64,000 nt of DNA, from contig CATNEN010000038.1 in NCBI GenBank assembly GCA_950097015.1, positions 22,568,001 through 22,632,000 on the forward strand. The letters are read 5' to 3'. Under the pieces are notes generated by a model that ran no database searches, was not told where the DNA came from, and worked only from the letters and a program-made list of their open reading frames with translations. Source of the DNA: Macrostomum hystrix. Taxonomy: Eukaryota; Platyhelminthes; Macrostomidae. Numbering within the stretch: the first letter of the stretch is position 1; each line of letters begins with the position of its first letter. A program made the position numbers and the translations under genes. This document shows positions 49,205 to 59,600 of the stretch, piece by piece.

Positions 49205-49775
49205 CAGTAATGGTTGAGGGTGCCCTGTAAAGGGTGCCATTCATTACCCTGACTGTCATTTGTTACCGTAGAGTGCGTCATTCATTACCCTGGCTGTCAT
49301 TTGTTACCGTAGAGTGCGTCATTCATTACCCTGGCTGTCATTTGTTACCGTAGAGTGCGTCATTCATTACCCTGGCTGTCATTTGTTACCGTAGAGTGCG
49401 TCATTCATTACCCTGGCTGTCATTTGTTACCGTAGAGTGCGTCATTCATTACCCTGGCTGTCATTTGTTACCGTAGAGTGCGTCATTCATTACCCTGGCT
49501 GTCATTTGTTACCGTAGAGTGCGTCATTCATTACCCTGGCTGTCATTTGTTACCGTAGAGTGCATCATTCATTACCCTGACTGTCATTTGTTACCGTAGA
49601 GTGCGTGCGTCATTCATTACCCTGACTGTCATTTGTTACCGTAGAGTGCGTCATTCATTACCCTGACTGTCATTTGTTACCGTAGAGTGCGTCATTCATT
49701 ACCCTGACTGTCATTTGTTACCGTAGAGTGCGTCATTCATTACCCTGACTGTCATTTGTTACCGTAGACTCTGTC
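49205..49775. repeat. 41-bp minisatellite
   Basis: About 14 copies of a 41-bp unit with the cores CATTCATTACCCTGGCTGTC and ATTTGTTACCGTAGAGTGCG. Outer copies have CTGACTG in place of CTGGCTG, and one unit has a duplicated GTGC near 49610. This is one of the few arrays here without a GATTC core. Confidence 0.95.
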
Positions 49776-50309
49776 ACGCAACAAGCGTAAATTGAAGAAC
49801 TTAAATAAATTTCAAATCAGATTAAGTTTCATTTTAATTTCAAATGACTATCAATTCCCAATGCTAATCTGTTACTTAGGGTCCGAACAAGCCTGGAAAC
49901 TAAATTCTACATAAAACAGCAACAACTACAATTCCAGTTAATAGAATGGCAATCCAAAAATAGGCAATGCATAGACGATGTAAATAAACAAACTTCCACA
50001 TATAGATTTAATCCGACACAATCTAGAAATTTCACGTAGATGTGCACAGTGAGAATAAACTGTTATTCAGTTAGCTTATATATTAGCAACTATATGCTGC
50101 TTAGCACGCAATAGTAATAGCCAATTCAGCTTTGGGCAAGCTAAAATAGGTTTTCGCGATCTAAATGAATCATCTGTTAGCCTAGGTCAGATTGGAAAGA
50201 AATGCAATTTTGTAAGTTAGCTCTAGCGGATTTACTAAACTGCGCAGTTCAGTTGGAGACGGTCCAAACTATCCGGATATCCGGAAAGTGTTTTGCAAAC
50301 CGTGGAATA

Positions 50310-51240
50310 GGATGCGTGGTATAGGATAAGAGTAGGTGGGATGGGATTAGGGAGGTTGGGATAGGATTAGAGTAGGTGGGATGGGATTAGGGAGGTTGGG
50401 ATAGGATTAGAGTAGGTGGGATGGGATTAGGGAGGTTGGGATAGGATTAGAGAAGGTGGGATGGGATTAGGGAGGTTGGGATAGGATTAGAGTAGGTGGG
50501 ATGGGATTAGGGAGGTTGGGATAGGATTAGAGTAGGTGGGATGGGATTAGGGTGGTTGAGAAAGGATTAGGGTGATTGGGATAGGATTAGGGTGACTGGG
50601 ATAGGATTAGGGTGACTGAGATAGTATTAGGGAGGTTGGGATAGGATTAGGGTGGTTGGGATAGGATTAGGGAGGTTGGGATAGGATTAGGGTGAGTGGG
50701 ATAGGATTAGGGTGGTTGGGATAGGATTAGGGTGGTTGGGATAGGATTAGGGTGACTGGGATAGGATTAGGGTGACTGGGATAGGATTAGGGAGGTTGGG
50801 ATAGGATTAGGGTGACTGGGATAGGATTAGGGTGGTTGGGATAGGATTAGGGTGACTGGGATAGGATTAGGGTGACTGGGATAGGATTAGGGACGTTGGG
50901 ATAGGATTAGGGTGGTTGGGATAGGATTAGGGTGGTTGGGATATTATAATAATCGTTGGGATAGGATTAGGGTGACTGGGATAGGATTAGGGTGACTGGG
51001 ATAGGATTAGGGACGTTGGGATAGGATTAGGGTGGTTGGGATAGGATTAGGGTGACTGGGATAGGATTAGGGTGACTGGGATAGGATTAGGGACGTTGGG
51101 ATAGGATTAGGGTGGTTGGGATAGGATTAGGGTGGTTGGGATAGGATTAGGGTGACTGGGATAGGATTAGGGTGACTGGGATAGGACTAGGGTGGTTGGG
51201 ATATGATAATAATCGTTGGGATAGGATTAAGATGGTTGGA
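50310..51240. repeat. 20-bp G-rich minisatellite with TTAGGG in each unit
   Basis: About 45 copies of GGGATAGGATTAGGGTGGTT with GTGACT and GAGGTT variants. At the left end a 40-bp double unit (TAGAGTAGGTGGGATGGGAT variant) repeats about six times. Each unit contains the telomere-like hexamer TTAGGG and four runs of two or three G, so the plus strand could form G-quadruplexes. It is interstitial, and its period differs from true telomeric repeats. Confidence 0.95.
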
Positions 51241-51689
51241 ATATATTAAGGATGAGTTGGGAATAAGATAAGGATGAGTGGGATGGGATCAAGAAGGTTG
51301 GGATGGGAATTTCGTCCCTCGATAGCGATACTATCGGTCTAAGTTAGACTGTGCATGCACGCAACGGCTAGACAAACTGAATTATGAATTCTGAAAGATT
51401 TTGAGCTCAAAATATCGATTGATTTACAGCACGCCACAGCTTACACCTTGATAAGCTTGGGTTAAAAGCGAGAACAATGAAAGCAAAACAGAAGACACAA
51501 AAGAAAAAATACAGACTTATATAGAGAAATTTTGAGTCTAGAAACTTCACGGAGCTGACAAATTATAGTTCGAAAGCAATCACTCAATCGGCCTTATAAA
51601 CTTTCTTTAAAAAGCAGAGCTGGTTCAGAAAACTAGCAAAACAAAAGACAAAAAACACGATGACACTCTGGAGACTCAATGTCAAGTAT

Positions 51690-51935
51690 CCTCAAGGATC
51701 TGTAATTCGGCACATGCTCACACGGTTGTGTACACCTGCCCTGACTTTCTCATCGTCAGGCAGTGTACACTTCTCTGTGCCATGGAGGTTGGCCCTCAAG
51801 GGCGTCAATTGCACGACAAGCCCCCAAGCCTTCTCTCTGCGGCTGCGCCCCAAATAAACGTGGCCTCGCCGCGGAATCGAGCTCAGGGACCTGAGCGCGA
51901 GAGGCGAAGTCGTTAAACGCCCTGTCACTCAACCT
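51690..51935 (-). mobile_element. tRNA-derived SINE, copy A (longest)
   Basis: Minus strand runs from GGGCGTTTAACGACTTCGCC (box A region) through GAGCTCGATTCCGCGGCG (box B). It then enters a body with AGAGAAGGCTTGGGGGCTTG, CCTTGAGGGCCAACC and CTGACGATGAGAAAGTCAGG. The same head is seen at 32205-32316 and the same body at 61665-61800, which establishes a dispersed family. Open frames here are spurious. Confidence 0.8.
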
Positions 51936-52087
51936 ACTCTGGCCAAAGTAGGCCATGTGTAATTTTGGTCCAACTGTGTAACACAACCAGACAAAATATC
52001 ACAGGCATCTGGGATGCTACAAGTGAATTTGCAGCTCTGCTTTTTGTCAGCAATACCAGACAATGGTCAATGATAGCAAGCACGGAG

Positions 52088-52819
52088 TCAGCTGCGGCCG
52101 CCGAACCATGAACGCAGCCAGGAGCTCAAGCCCGTGGACGGCCTCGGTTCCGTTCGACTGTCGGAAATCAGCGGCGATTGGGCGAGGGCGCCGGAACGCG
52201 GATTCTCGCCTAAGCCAGCGCCAGTGTCGTCCTCCGTGGTGACAACCCGACCGTCGGGTGTTTCAACAGTTGTGACACTTCTACGCCGGCCGTCAGGGCC
52301 AATAGTGGTAACAGTCCGGTGCACCGTGCCATCTGGATGCCTGACAGACTGCTCCATCCGGCCGCTGAACCAGCTGCTGAAGTGCCCGGAGTCGTCTTCC
52401 AGCTTCGAATCTGGCTGCGTCTGGCTCGGATAAGAATCGTACAAATGTCGCGACTCGGAGTCTAAATCGACATCGCGACGTTCGGCTGGCAAAGGAATCT
52501 GCGGCAATGGCTTCAATAAACGATCGCGCGGATTGTCCTCAGTTGAAGAAGAAGACGGCGGCGGCAACTGCGGCGCTGTTGGCAGCTGGCCAAACCGAGG
52601 AAAGAGAGGCCACTGCCAGCCGTTGTCGTGCCGACTATCGTCAGTGCCGGGGCCAATCAGAAACGAGTCCATCTGGCGCATGATTTCATCCATTTGGCGA
52701 AAAATTGAATCGAAATTCGGAGGGCCTTCGTTCATGATGACGATGCGATTTTTTAAGGCGGCTGGAATTTTTTTCGATTCGATTGTTTCCTGGAAAGGCC
52801 TCGGAGTTGCAATACGCAC
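52088..52819 (-). CDS. HAX1-like protein (main exon)
   Basis: One open frame of 243 codons; the coding part may start at the internal Met at 52735 (MNEGPPNFDSIFRQMDEIM, 215 residues) or be spliced from an upstream exon, with a possible acceptor TTCCAG near 52765. The C-terminal third has two consecutive P-D-G motifs, HPDGTVHRTVTTIGPDGRRR, then TVETPDGRVVTTEDD, and ends SSWLRSWFGGRS. The Ser-Val / lys-or-arg-hPDG / arg-Thr-Val / D-or-P-D-G-R / Thr-Thr-Val order and the terminal aromatic-Arg tail match the C-terminal region of HCLS1-associated protein X-1 as I know it. FDSIFRQM parallels the family's FNSIF segment. The middle is Pro/Asp/Ser-rich and probably disordered. HAX1 is a mitochondrial and cytosolic anti-apoptotic adaptor, known partners including the HTRA2 and CLPB pathway. 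Name moderately sure, exact start unsure. Confidence 0.7.
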   Translation of the reverse strand: MRIATPRPFQETIESKKIPAALKNRIVIMNEGPPNFDSIFRQMDEIMRQMDSFLIGPGTDDSRHDNGWQWPLFPRFGQLPTAPQLPPPSSSSTEDNPRDRLLKPLPQIPLPAERRDVDLDSESRHLYDSYPSQTQPDSKLEDDSGHFSSWFSGRMEQSVRHPDGTVHRTVTTIGPDGRRRSVTTVETPDGRVVTTEDDTGAGLGENPRSGALAQSPLISDSRTEPRPSTGLSSWLRSWFGGRS

Positions 52820-53480
52820 ACAAGGGTATTCCAGGAATTTTAAGGCTTCAATTTGCGTTTCTTAGAAAAAGCGTAGGAGAAAATATACTTTCCTAGAAAT
52901 GCGTAGGAGAACAATATTTCCAGGAATTGTTAGGGGGGGAATGTAGAGTTTCCTAGAAATACAATGTGCCGAATTTTCTTGGAATCTTCGTAAACTATTT
53001 GCGAGGGAATTAAAATTTTCTTATTATTCTAAGAAAGATTCTTTAATATTAGAAATTTATTACAGACAGCACACATTAACATTGCGAATTAGAAACGATT
53101 TATATTCCGATTATACTTGTTATTTATTATTAATCGCAGCATGGCTGATATTACACACAATTTCTTTAGCCGCTGCTAGTAAAGTAAAGAATTAAAGTAC
53201 AAAGCCAGTGTATAAAGCCACAAAATTAAAAACAACGGACGCTTTGCAGGAGCACAAAATATATTGACTTCTGATTAGTCAGATCTTGCAGGAAATTTGT
53301 CCAGGGAAGAGAGAGGGGCGGTAGAAAGGTAAAAGAAGTTATTCATTTAAAAAAGCATGTTTGAGTATTTACTATGACGCAATGACAGGCTTACACAAAG
53401 ATTCGATAAAGATACATTATGTTTGACATTGGGCTTATGAAAATCTATGAATTAGGCAGCAAAAAAAACTCTAAATAGCT
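52820..53480. other. AT-rich flank of the HAX1-like gene
   Basis: It contains three or four loose copies of TTTCCTAGAAATGCGTAGGA / TTCCAGGAATT motifs at 52800-52990 and otherwise unique AT-rich DNA. An upstream first exon of the HAX1-like gene could lie here but I cannot identify one. Confidence 0.4.
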
Positions 53481-53489
53481 GCGATTCTA

Positions 53490-53935
53490 GGTATTTTCCT
53501 GCTTCGATTCTAGCTACGGATCTTGCTTCGATTCAAGGCACGACCCTAGCTGCGATTCTAGCTTCAGATCCTGCTGCGATTCTAGCTACGGATCCTGCTG
53601 CGATTCAAGCTACGGATCCTGCTTCGATTCTAGATACGGCTCCTGCTTCGATACTATCTACGGATCCGGCTGCGGATCCTGCTTCGATTCTAGAAACGGA
53701 TCCTGCTTCGATACAAGCTACGGATCCTGCTGCGATTCTAGCTACGGATCCTGCTTCGATTCTAGATACGGATCCTGCTTCGATACTAGCTACGGATCCT
53801 GCTTCGTTTCTAGAAACGGATCCTGCTTTGATACAAGCTACGGATCCTGCTGCGATTCTAGCTACGGATCCTGCTTCGATTCTAGATACGGATCCTGCTT
53901 CGATTCTAGTTCCGACCCTAGCTGCAGCTCTAGAT
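53490..53935. repeat. 24-bp minisatellite (GATTCTAGCTACGGATCCTG type)
   Basis: About 18 copies of a 24-bp unit, GATTCTAGCTACGGATCCTG plus CTTC or CTGC. It is open on the minus strand as (RIEAGSVA)n, which I regard as spurious. The unit is closely related to the array 480 bp further right. Confidence 0.94.
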
Positions 53936-54414
53936 TTAATATTTGGTTGTACCATACAAGGCTTTGGAAAAAAAACATTTTTAATAATAAGAAGGCAGAC
54001 AAACACACGGTAGACACAATAGGCACAAGATCGCGGCAGAGAAAGGTAAAACGAGCGAAAATAGTTATTGGGTTGATTAGAAACAGTTAAATCGAAAGCA
54101 TGCAAATCAAACTTAGGCCTAAAAAACAAAAGCCTTAGAAAAAAGCAACATAAGAAAGGTAAATTAATATTTAAGCAAGAAATCTTTAATACGAATAAAT
54201 AAATTTTGTATGAATCTAAAAAATAAAAAACTGCAATTTGTTTTATAGCTAAAAATTTTTAAAATAGGGTCATAGGTTCTATTTATTAATAAAAACAAGG
54301 GACCAATTGCTGAGAAGGTGGAGAAAAATTATTTGGTATTTACCTCTGGATAAATAGGTAGATATGAGTATATTAACAAGTGCGCAAATAAATTATCGAT
54401 CTACAAGTCGAATC

Positions 54415-56092
54415 GGTTCCTGCGGCAATTCTAGCTACGATTCCTGTAGGGATTCTGGCTACGATTCCTGTAGGGATTCTAGCTACGATTCCTGTAGGGA
54501 TTCTAGCTACGATTCCTGTAGGGATTCTAGCTACGATTCCTGTAGGGATTCTAGCTACGATTCCTGTAGTGATTCCAGCTACGATTCCTGTAGGGATTCT
54601 AGCTACGATTCCTGTAGGGATTCCAGCTACGATTCCTGCGGCGATTCTAGTTACGGTTTCTGCGGCAATTCTAGCTACGATTCTTGTCGTGATTCTAGCT
54701 ACGATTCCTGTAGTGATTCTAGCTACGGTTCTTGTAGTCATTCTAGCTACGATTCCTGTAGTGATTCCTGCGGCGATTCTAGCTAAGATTCCCGTAGTGA
54801 TTCCAGCTACGATTCCTGTAGGGATTCTAGCTACGATTCCTGTAGTGATTCCTGCGGCGATTCTAGCTAAGATTCCCGTAGTGATTCTAGCTACGATTCC
54901 TGTAGGGATTCTAGCTACGATTCCTGTAGTGATTCCTGCGGCGATTCTAGCTACGATTCCCGTAGTGATTCCAGCTACGATTCCTGTAGGGATTCTAGCT
55001 ACGATTCCTGTAGGGATTCTAGCTAAGATTCCTGTAGGTATTCCAGCTACGATTCCTGTAGGGATTCTAGCTACGATTCCTGTAGTGATTCCTGCGGCGA
55101 TTCTAGCTAAGATTCCCGTAGTGATTCCAGCTACGATTCCTGTAGGGATTCTAGCTACGATTCCTGTAGGGATTCTAGCTACGATTCCTGTAGGTATTCC
55201 AGCTACGATTCCTGCGGCGATTCTAGTTACGGTTTCTGCGGCAATTCTAGCTACGATTCTTGTCGTGATTCTAGCTACGATTCCTGTAGTGATTCTAGCT
55301 ACGGTTCTTGTAGTCATTCTAGCTACGATTCCCGTAGTGATTCCAGCTACGATTCCTGCGGCGATTCTAGCTACGATTCCTGTAGTGATTCCAGCTACGA
55401 TTCCCGTGGCGATTCTAGCTACGATTCCTGTAGTCATTCTAGCTACGATTCCTGTAGGGATTCTAGTTACGATTCCTGTAGTCATTCTAGCTACGATTCC
55501 TGCGGCGATTCTAGCTACGATTCCTGTAGTGATTCTAGCTACGGTTCTTGTCGTGATTCTAGCTACGATTGTTGTCGTGATTTTAGCTACGATTCTTGTC
55601 GTGATTCTAGCTACGATTGTTGTCGTGATTTTAGCTACGATTCTTGTCGTGATTCTAGCTACGATTCTTGTCGTGATTCTAGCTACGATTCTTGTCGTGA
55701 TTCTAGCTACGATTCTTGTCGTGATTCTAGCTACGATTGTTGTCGTGATTCTAGCTACGATTCTTGTCGTGATTCTAGCTACGATTCTTGTCGTGATTCT
55801 AGCAACGATTCTTGTCGTGATTCTAGCAACGATTCTTGTCCTGATTCTAGCTACGATTCTTGTCGTGATTCTAGCTACGATTCTTGTCGTGATTCTAGCT
55901 ACGATTCTTGTCGTGATTCTAGCTACGATTCTTGTCGTGATTCTAGCTACGATTGTTGTCGTGATTCTAGCAACGATTCTTGTCCTGATTCTAGCTACGA
56001 TTCCTGCGGCGATTCTAGCTACGATTCCCGTAGTGATTCTAGCTACGATTCCTGTGGCGATTCTAGCTATGGGTCATGTAACGATTCTGGAT
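54415..56092. repeat. 24-bp minisatellite (GATTCTAGCTACGATTCCTG type)
   Basis: About 70 copies of GATTCTAGCTACGATTCCTG plus TAGG, TAGT or CGGC. The right part (55540-55990) is dominated by TTGTCGT variants. The plus strand is open for 509 codons and the minus strand for 370. A block carrying TTACGGTTTCTGCGGC occurs at about 54645 and again at 55225, showing a duplication of about 580 bp. Confidence 0.95.
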
Positions 56093-56684
56093 AATTAATA
56101 TACAAGCAAAGATGAAAACTGCTAATCGGTTATAACAGCAGTTTTATTTAGATTGGTAAGCACAAACGAAGACCAAAAAGAAAGTGCAACGGGTTTGGAT
56201 CAATAACTCGATACATTTTCTACAATGCTTAGGATTGACAACGACTTTCTTACTGGCCGTTGCTTGTACCAGTGCTATAAAACTTAAGCACAGCATGCAA
56301 TAGTACTACTATTATTTAGAGACATGCAGAAATAAATAAATAAAAGAATAATATATGAATATCTGGCCACAGTACAGTTTCTATAAACAGAATCTGAATT
56401 TATATTATCTGACAGGATCTCTATGCTTCAATAAAAAAAGTTTCAACTAAACTGTAACGTAGCTGTTATAGCCACAGTTAGACATAGGGCGGCTGGATAA
56501 AGTCATTAGGGCCGAATAAGAACATTTACACGCGCAAGATAAAAATAAACACGAGTTATTGTTTAATATGGACGAATAGACTGGCCCTCTAAACTTATGA
56601 AGCACTGAAGGCTGAGTAACTAGATGCCCGCACTCTGAAACTATAATTCCGTTAATTATTATCACCAATCGATCGATAAAACGA
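56093..56684. other. Probable Homer 3' untranslated region and spacer
   Basis: AT-rich unique DNA downstream (on the minus strand) of the Homer stop codon. I see no coding frame with support. It contains a TTTATTTA stretch near 56144, which reads as a possible polyadenylation signal on the minus strand, weakly supported. Confidence 0.35.
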
Positions 56685-59600
56685 TCAATACTTGACGTGT
56701 CCGGCGCCGCCACCAGCACCGCTGGCAGTTGTTGTCGATTTCGCAAGTTGGGCGACTAAATCGCCGGCGTCTTGAAGCCGACGCTGCAGCTCCCCAGCTA
56801 TCGCGGGCACTTCCTTCAACTGTTGGTCCAGCTGACTGACCGTGTCTTCTAGTTGCTATGGAGACAATTAGATTGTGAGACGAAAATCTGTGCTACAATT
56901 CGCTGAAACAAATCAATAATTCTATAAATGACCCAAACTGAATAATAACTAATTGCTTACCTTAATTCTAGTCTTTAGCATAAAATTCTCTTTTTCCAAT
57001 TGAGCCACCCGGTTATCGGATTCGGACTTAGGAAAAGAAATTGCGGTTGCATATTTGCACTAATGAATGCAGAAAAAGGATGCAAGAATACAAATAATTA
57101 CAATGAAAAAGCTCATTGACAAATCAATATATAGGGACAGACATTCGAGGTAACAAACTCACAGATGTGAGAGCAGTAAAAAGCATATGGACAGTGACCA
57201 GATAAATAGACAGACACAGATTACCACAGACACAGATTACCAGACAGACACAGATTACCACACAGACACAGATTACCAGACAGACAGACACAGATTACAA
57301 GACAGACACAGATTACCACACAGACACAGATTACCACACAGACACAGATTACCACACAGACACAGATTACCAGACAGACACAGATTACCAGACAGACACA
57401 GATTACCAGACAGACAGACACAGATTACAAGACAGACACAGATTACCACACAGACACAGATTACCACACAGACACAGATTACCAGACAGACACAGATTAC
57501 CAGACAGACAGACACAGATTACAAGACAGACACAGATTACCACACAGACACAGATTACCACACAGACACAGATTACCACACAGACACAGATTACCAGACA
57601 GACACAGATTACCAGACAGACACAGATTACACAGACAGACACCGATTATTAGACAGACACAGATTACCACAAAGACACAGATTACCACACAGACACAGAT
57701 TACCACACAGACACAGATTACCAGACAGACAGACACAGATTACCACACAGACACAGATTGCCACACAGACACAGATTACCACACAGACACAGATTGCCAC
57801 ACAGACACAGATTACCAGACAGACACAGATTACCACAAAGACACAGATTACCAGACAGACACAGATTACCACACAGACACAGATTGCCACACAGACACAG
57901 ATTACCACACAGACACAGATTACCAGACAGACACAGATTACCAGACAGACAGACACAGATTACCACACAGACACAGATTACCAGACAGACACAGATTACA
58001 CAGACAGACAGACACAGATTACACAGACAGACACCGATTATTAGACAGACACAGATTACCACAAAGACACAGATTACCACACAGACACAGATTACCACAC
58101 AGACACAGATTGCCACACAGACACAGATTACCACACAGACACATATTACCACACAGACACAGATTACAAGACAGACACAGATTACTAGACAGACAGACAC
58201 AGATTACCACACAGACACAGATTACCACACAGACACAGATTACCACACAGACACAGATTACCACAAAGACACAGATTACCACAAAGACACAGATTACCAC
58301 ACAGACACAGATTACCACAAAGACACAGATTACCACAAAGACACAGATTACCAGACAGACAGACACAGATTACCACACAGACACAGATTACCACACAGAC
58401 ACAGATTACCACACAGACACAGATTGCCACACAGACACAGATTACCACACAGACACAGATTGCCACACAGACACAGATTACCAGACAGACACAGATTACC
58501 AGACAGACAGACACAGATTACAAGACAGACACAGATTACCACACAGACACAGATTACCACACAGACACAGATTACCACACAGACACAGATTACCAGACAG
58601 ACACAGATTACCAGACAGACACAGATTACCAGACAGACACAGATTACACAGACAGACACCGATTATTAGACAGACACAGATTACCACAAAGACACAGATT
58701 ACCACACAGACACAGATTACCACACAGACACAGATTACCAGACAGACAGACACAGATTACCACACAGACACAGATTGCCACACAGACACAGATTACCACA
58801 CAGACACAGATTGCCACACAGACACAGATTACCAGACAGACACAGATTACCACAAAGACACAGATTACCAGACAGACACAGATTACCACACAGACACAGA
58901 TTGCCACACAGACACAGATTACCACACAGACACAGATTACCAGACAGACACAGATTACCAGACAGACAGACACAGATTACCACACAGACACAGATTACCA
59001 GACAGACACAGATTACACAGACAGACAGACACAGATTACACAGACAGACAGACACAGATTACACAGACAGACAGACACAGATTACACAGACAGACACCGA
59101 TTATTAGACAGACACAGATTACCACAAAGACACAGATTACCACACAGACACAGATTACCACACAGACACAGATTACCAGACAGACAGACACAGATTACCA
59201 CACAGACACAGATTGCCACACAGACACAGATTACCACACAGACACAGATTACAAGACAGACACAGATTACTAGACAGACAGACACAGATTACCACACAGA
59301 CACAGATTACCACACAGACACAGATTACCACACAGACACAGATTACCACAAAGACACAGATTACCACAAAGACACAGATTACCACACAGACACAGATTAC
59401 CACAAAGACACAGATTACCACAAAGACACAGATTACCAGACAGACAGACACAGATTACCACACAGACACAGATTACCACACAGACACAGATTACCACACA
59501 GACACAGATTGCCACACAGACACAGATTACCACACAGACACAGATTGCCACACAGACACAGATTACCAGACAGACACAGATTACCACAAAGTCACAGATT

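Noticed and set aside
51660-51986. Several short frames around 51660-51986
   Set aside because: They overlap on both strands and fall in the SINE copy.
54569-56098. 509-codon plus-strand frame rich in Ile, Ala, Thr and Val, looking like a membrane or antifreeze-type protein
   Set aside because: It is the 24-bp array read in one frame, with a 370-codon frame on the other strand; there is no signal or flanking unique coding sequence.
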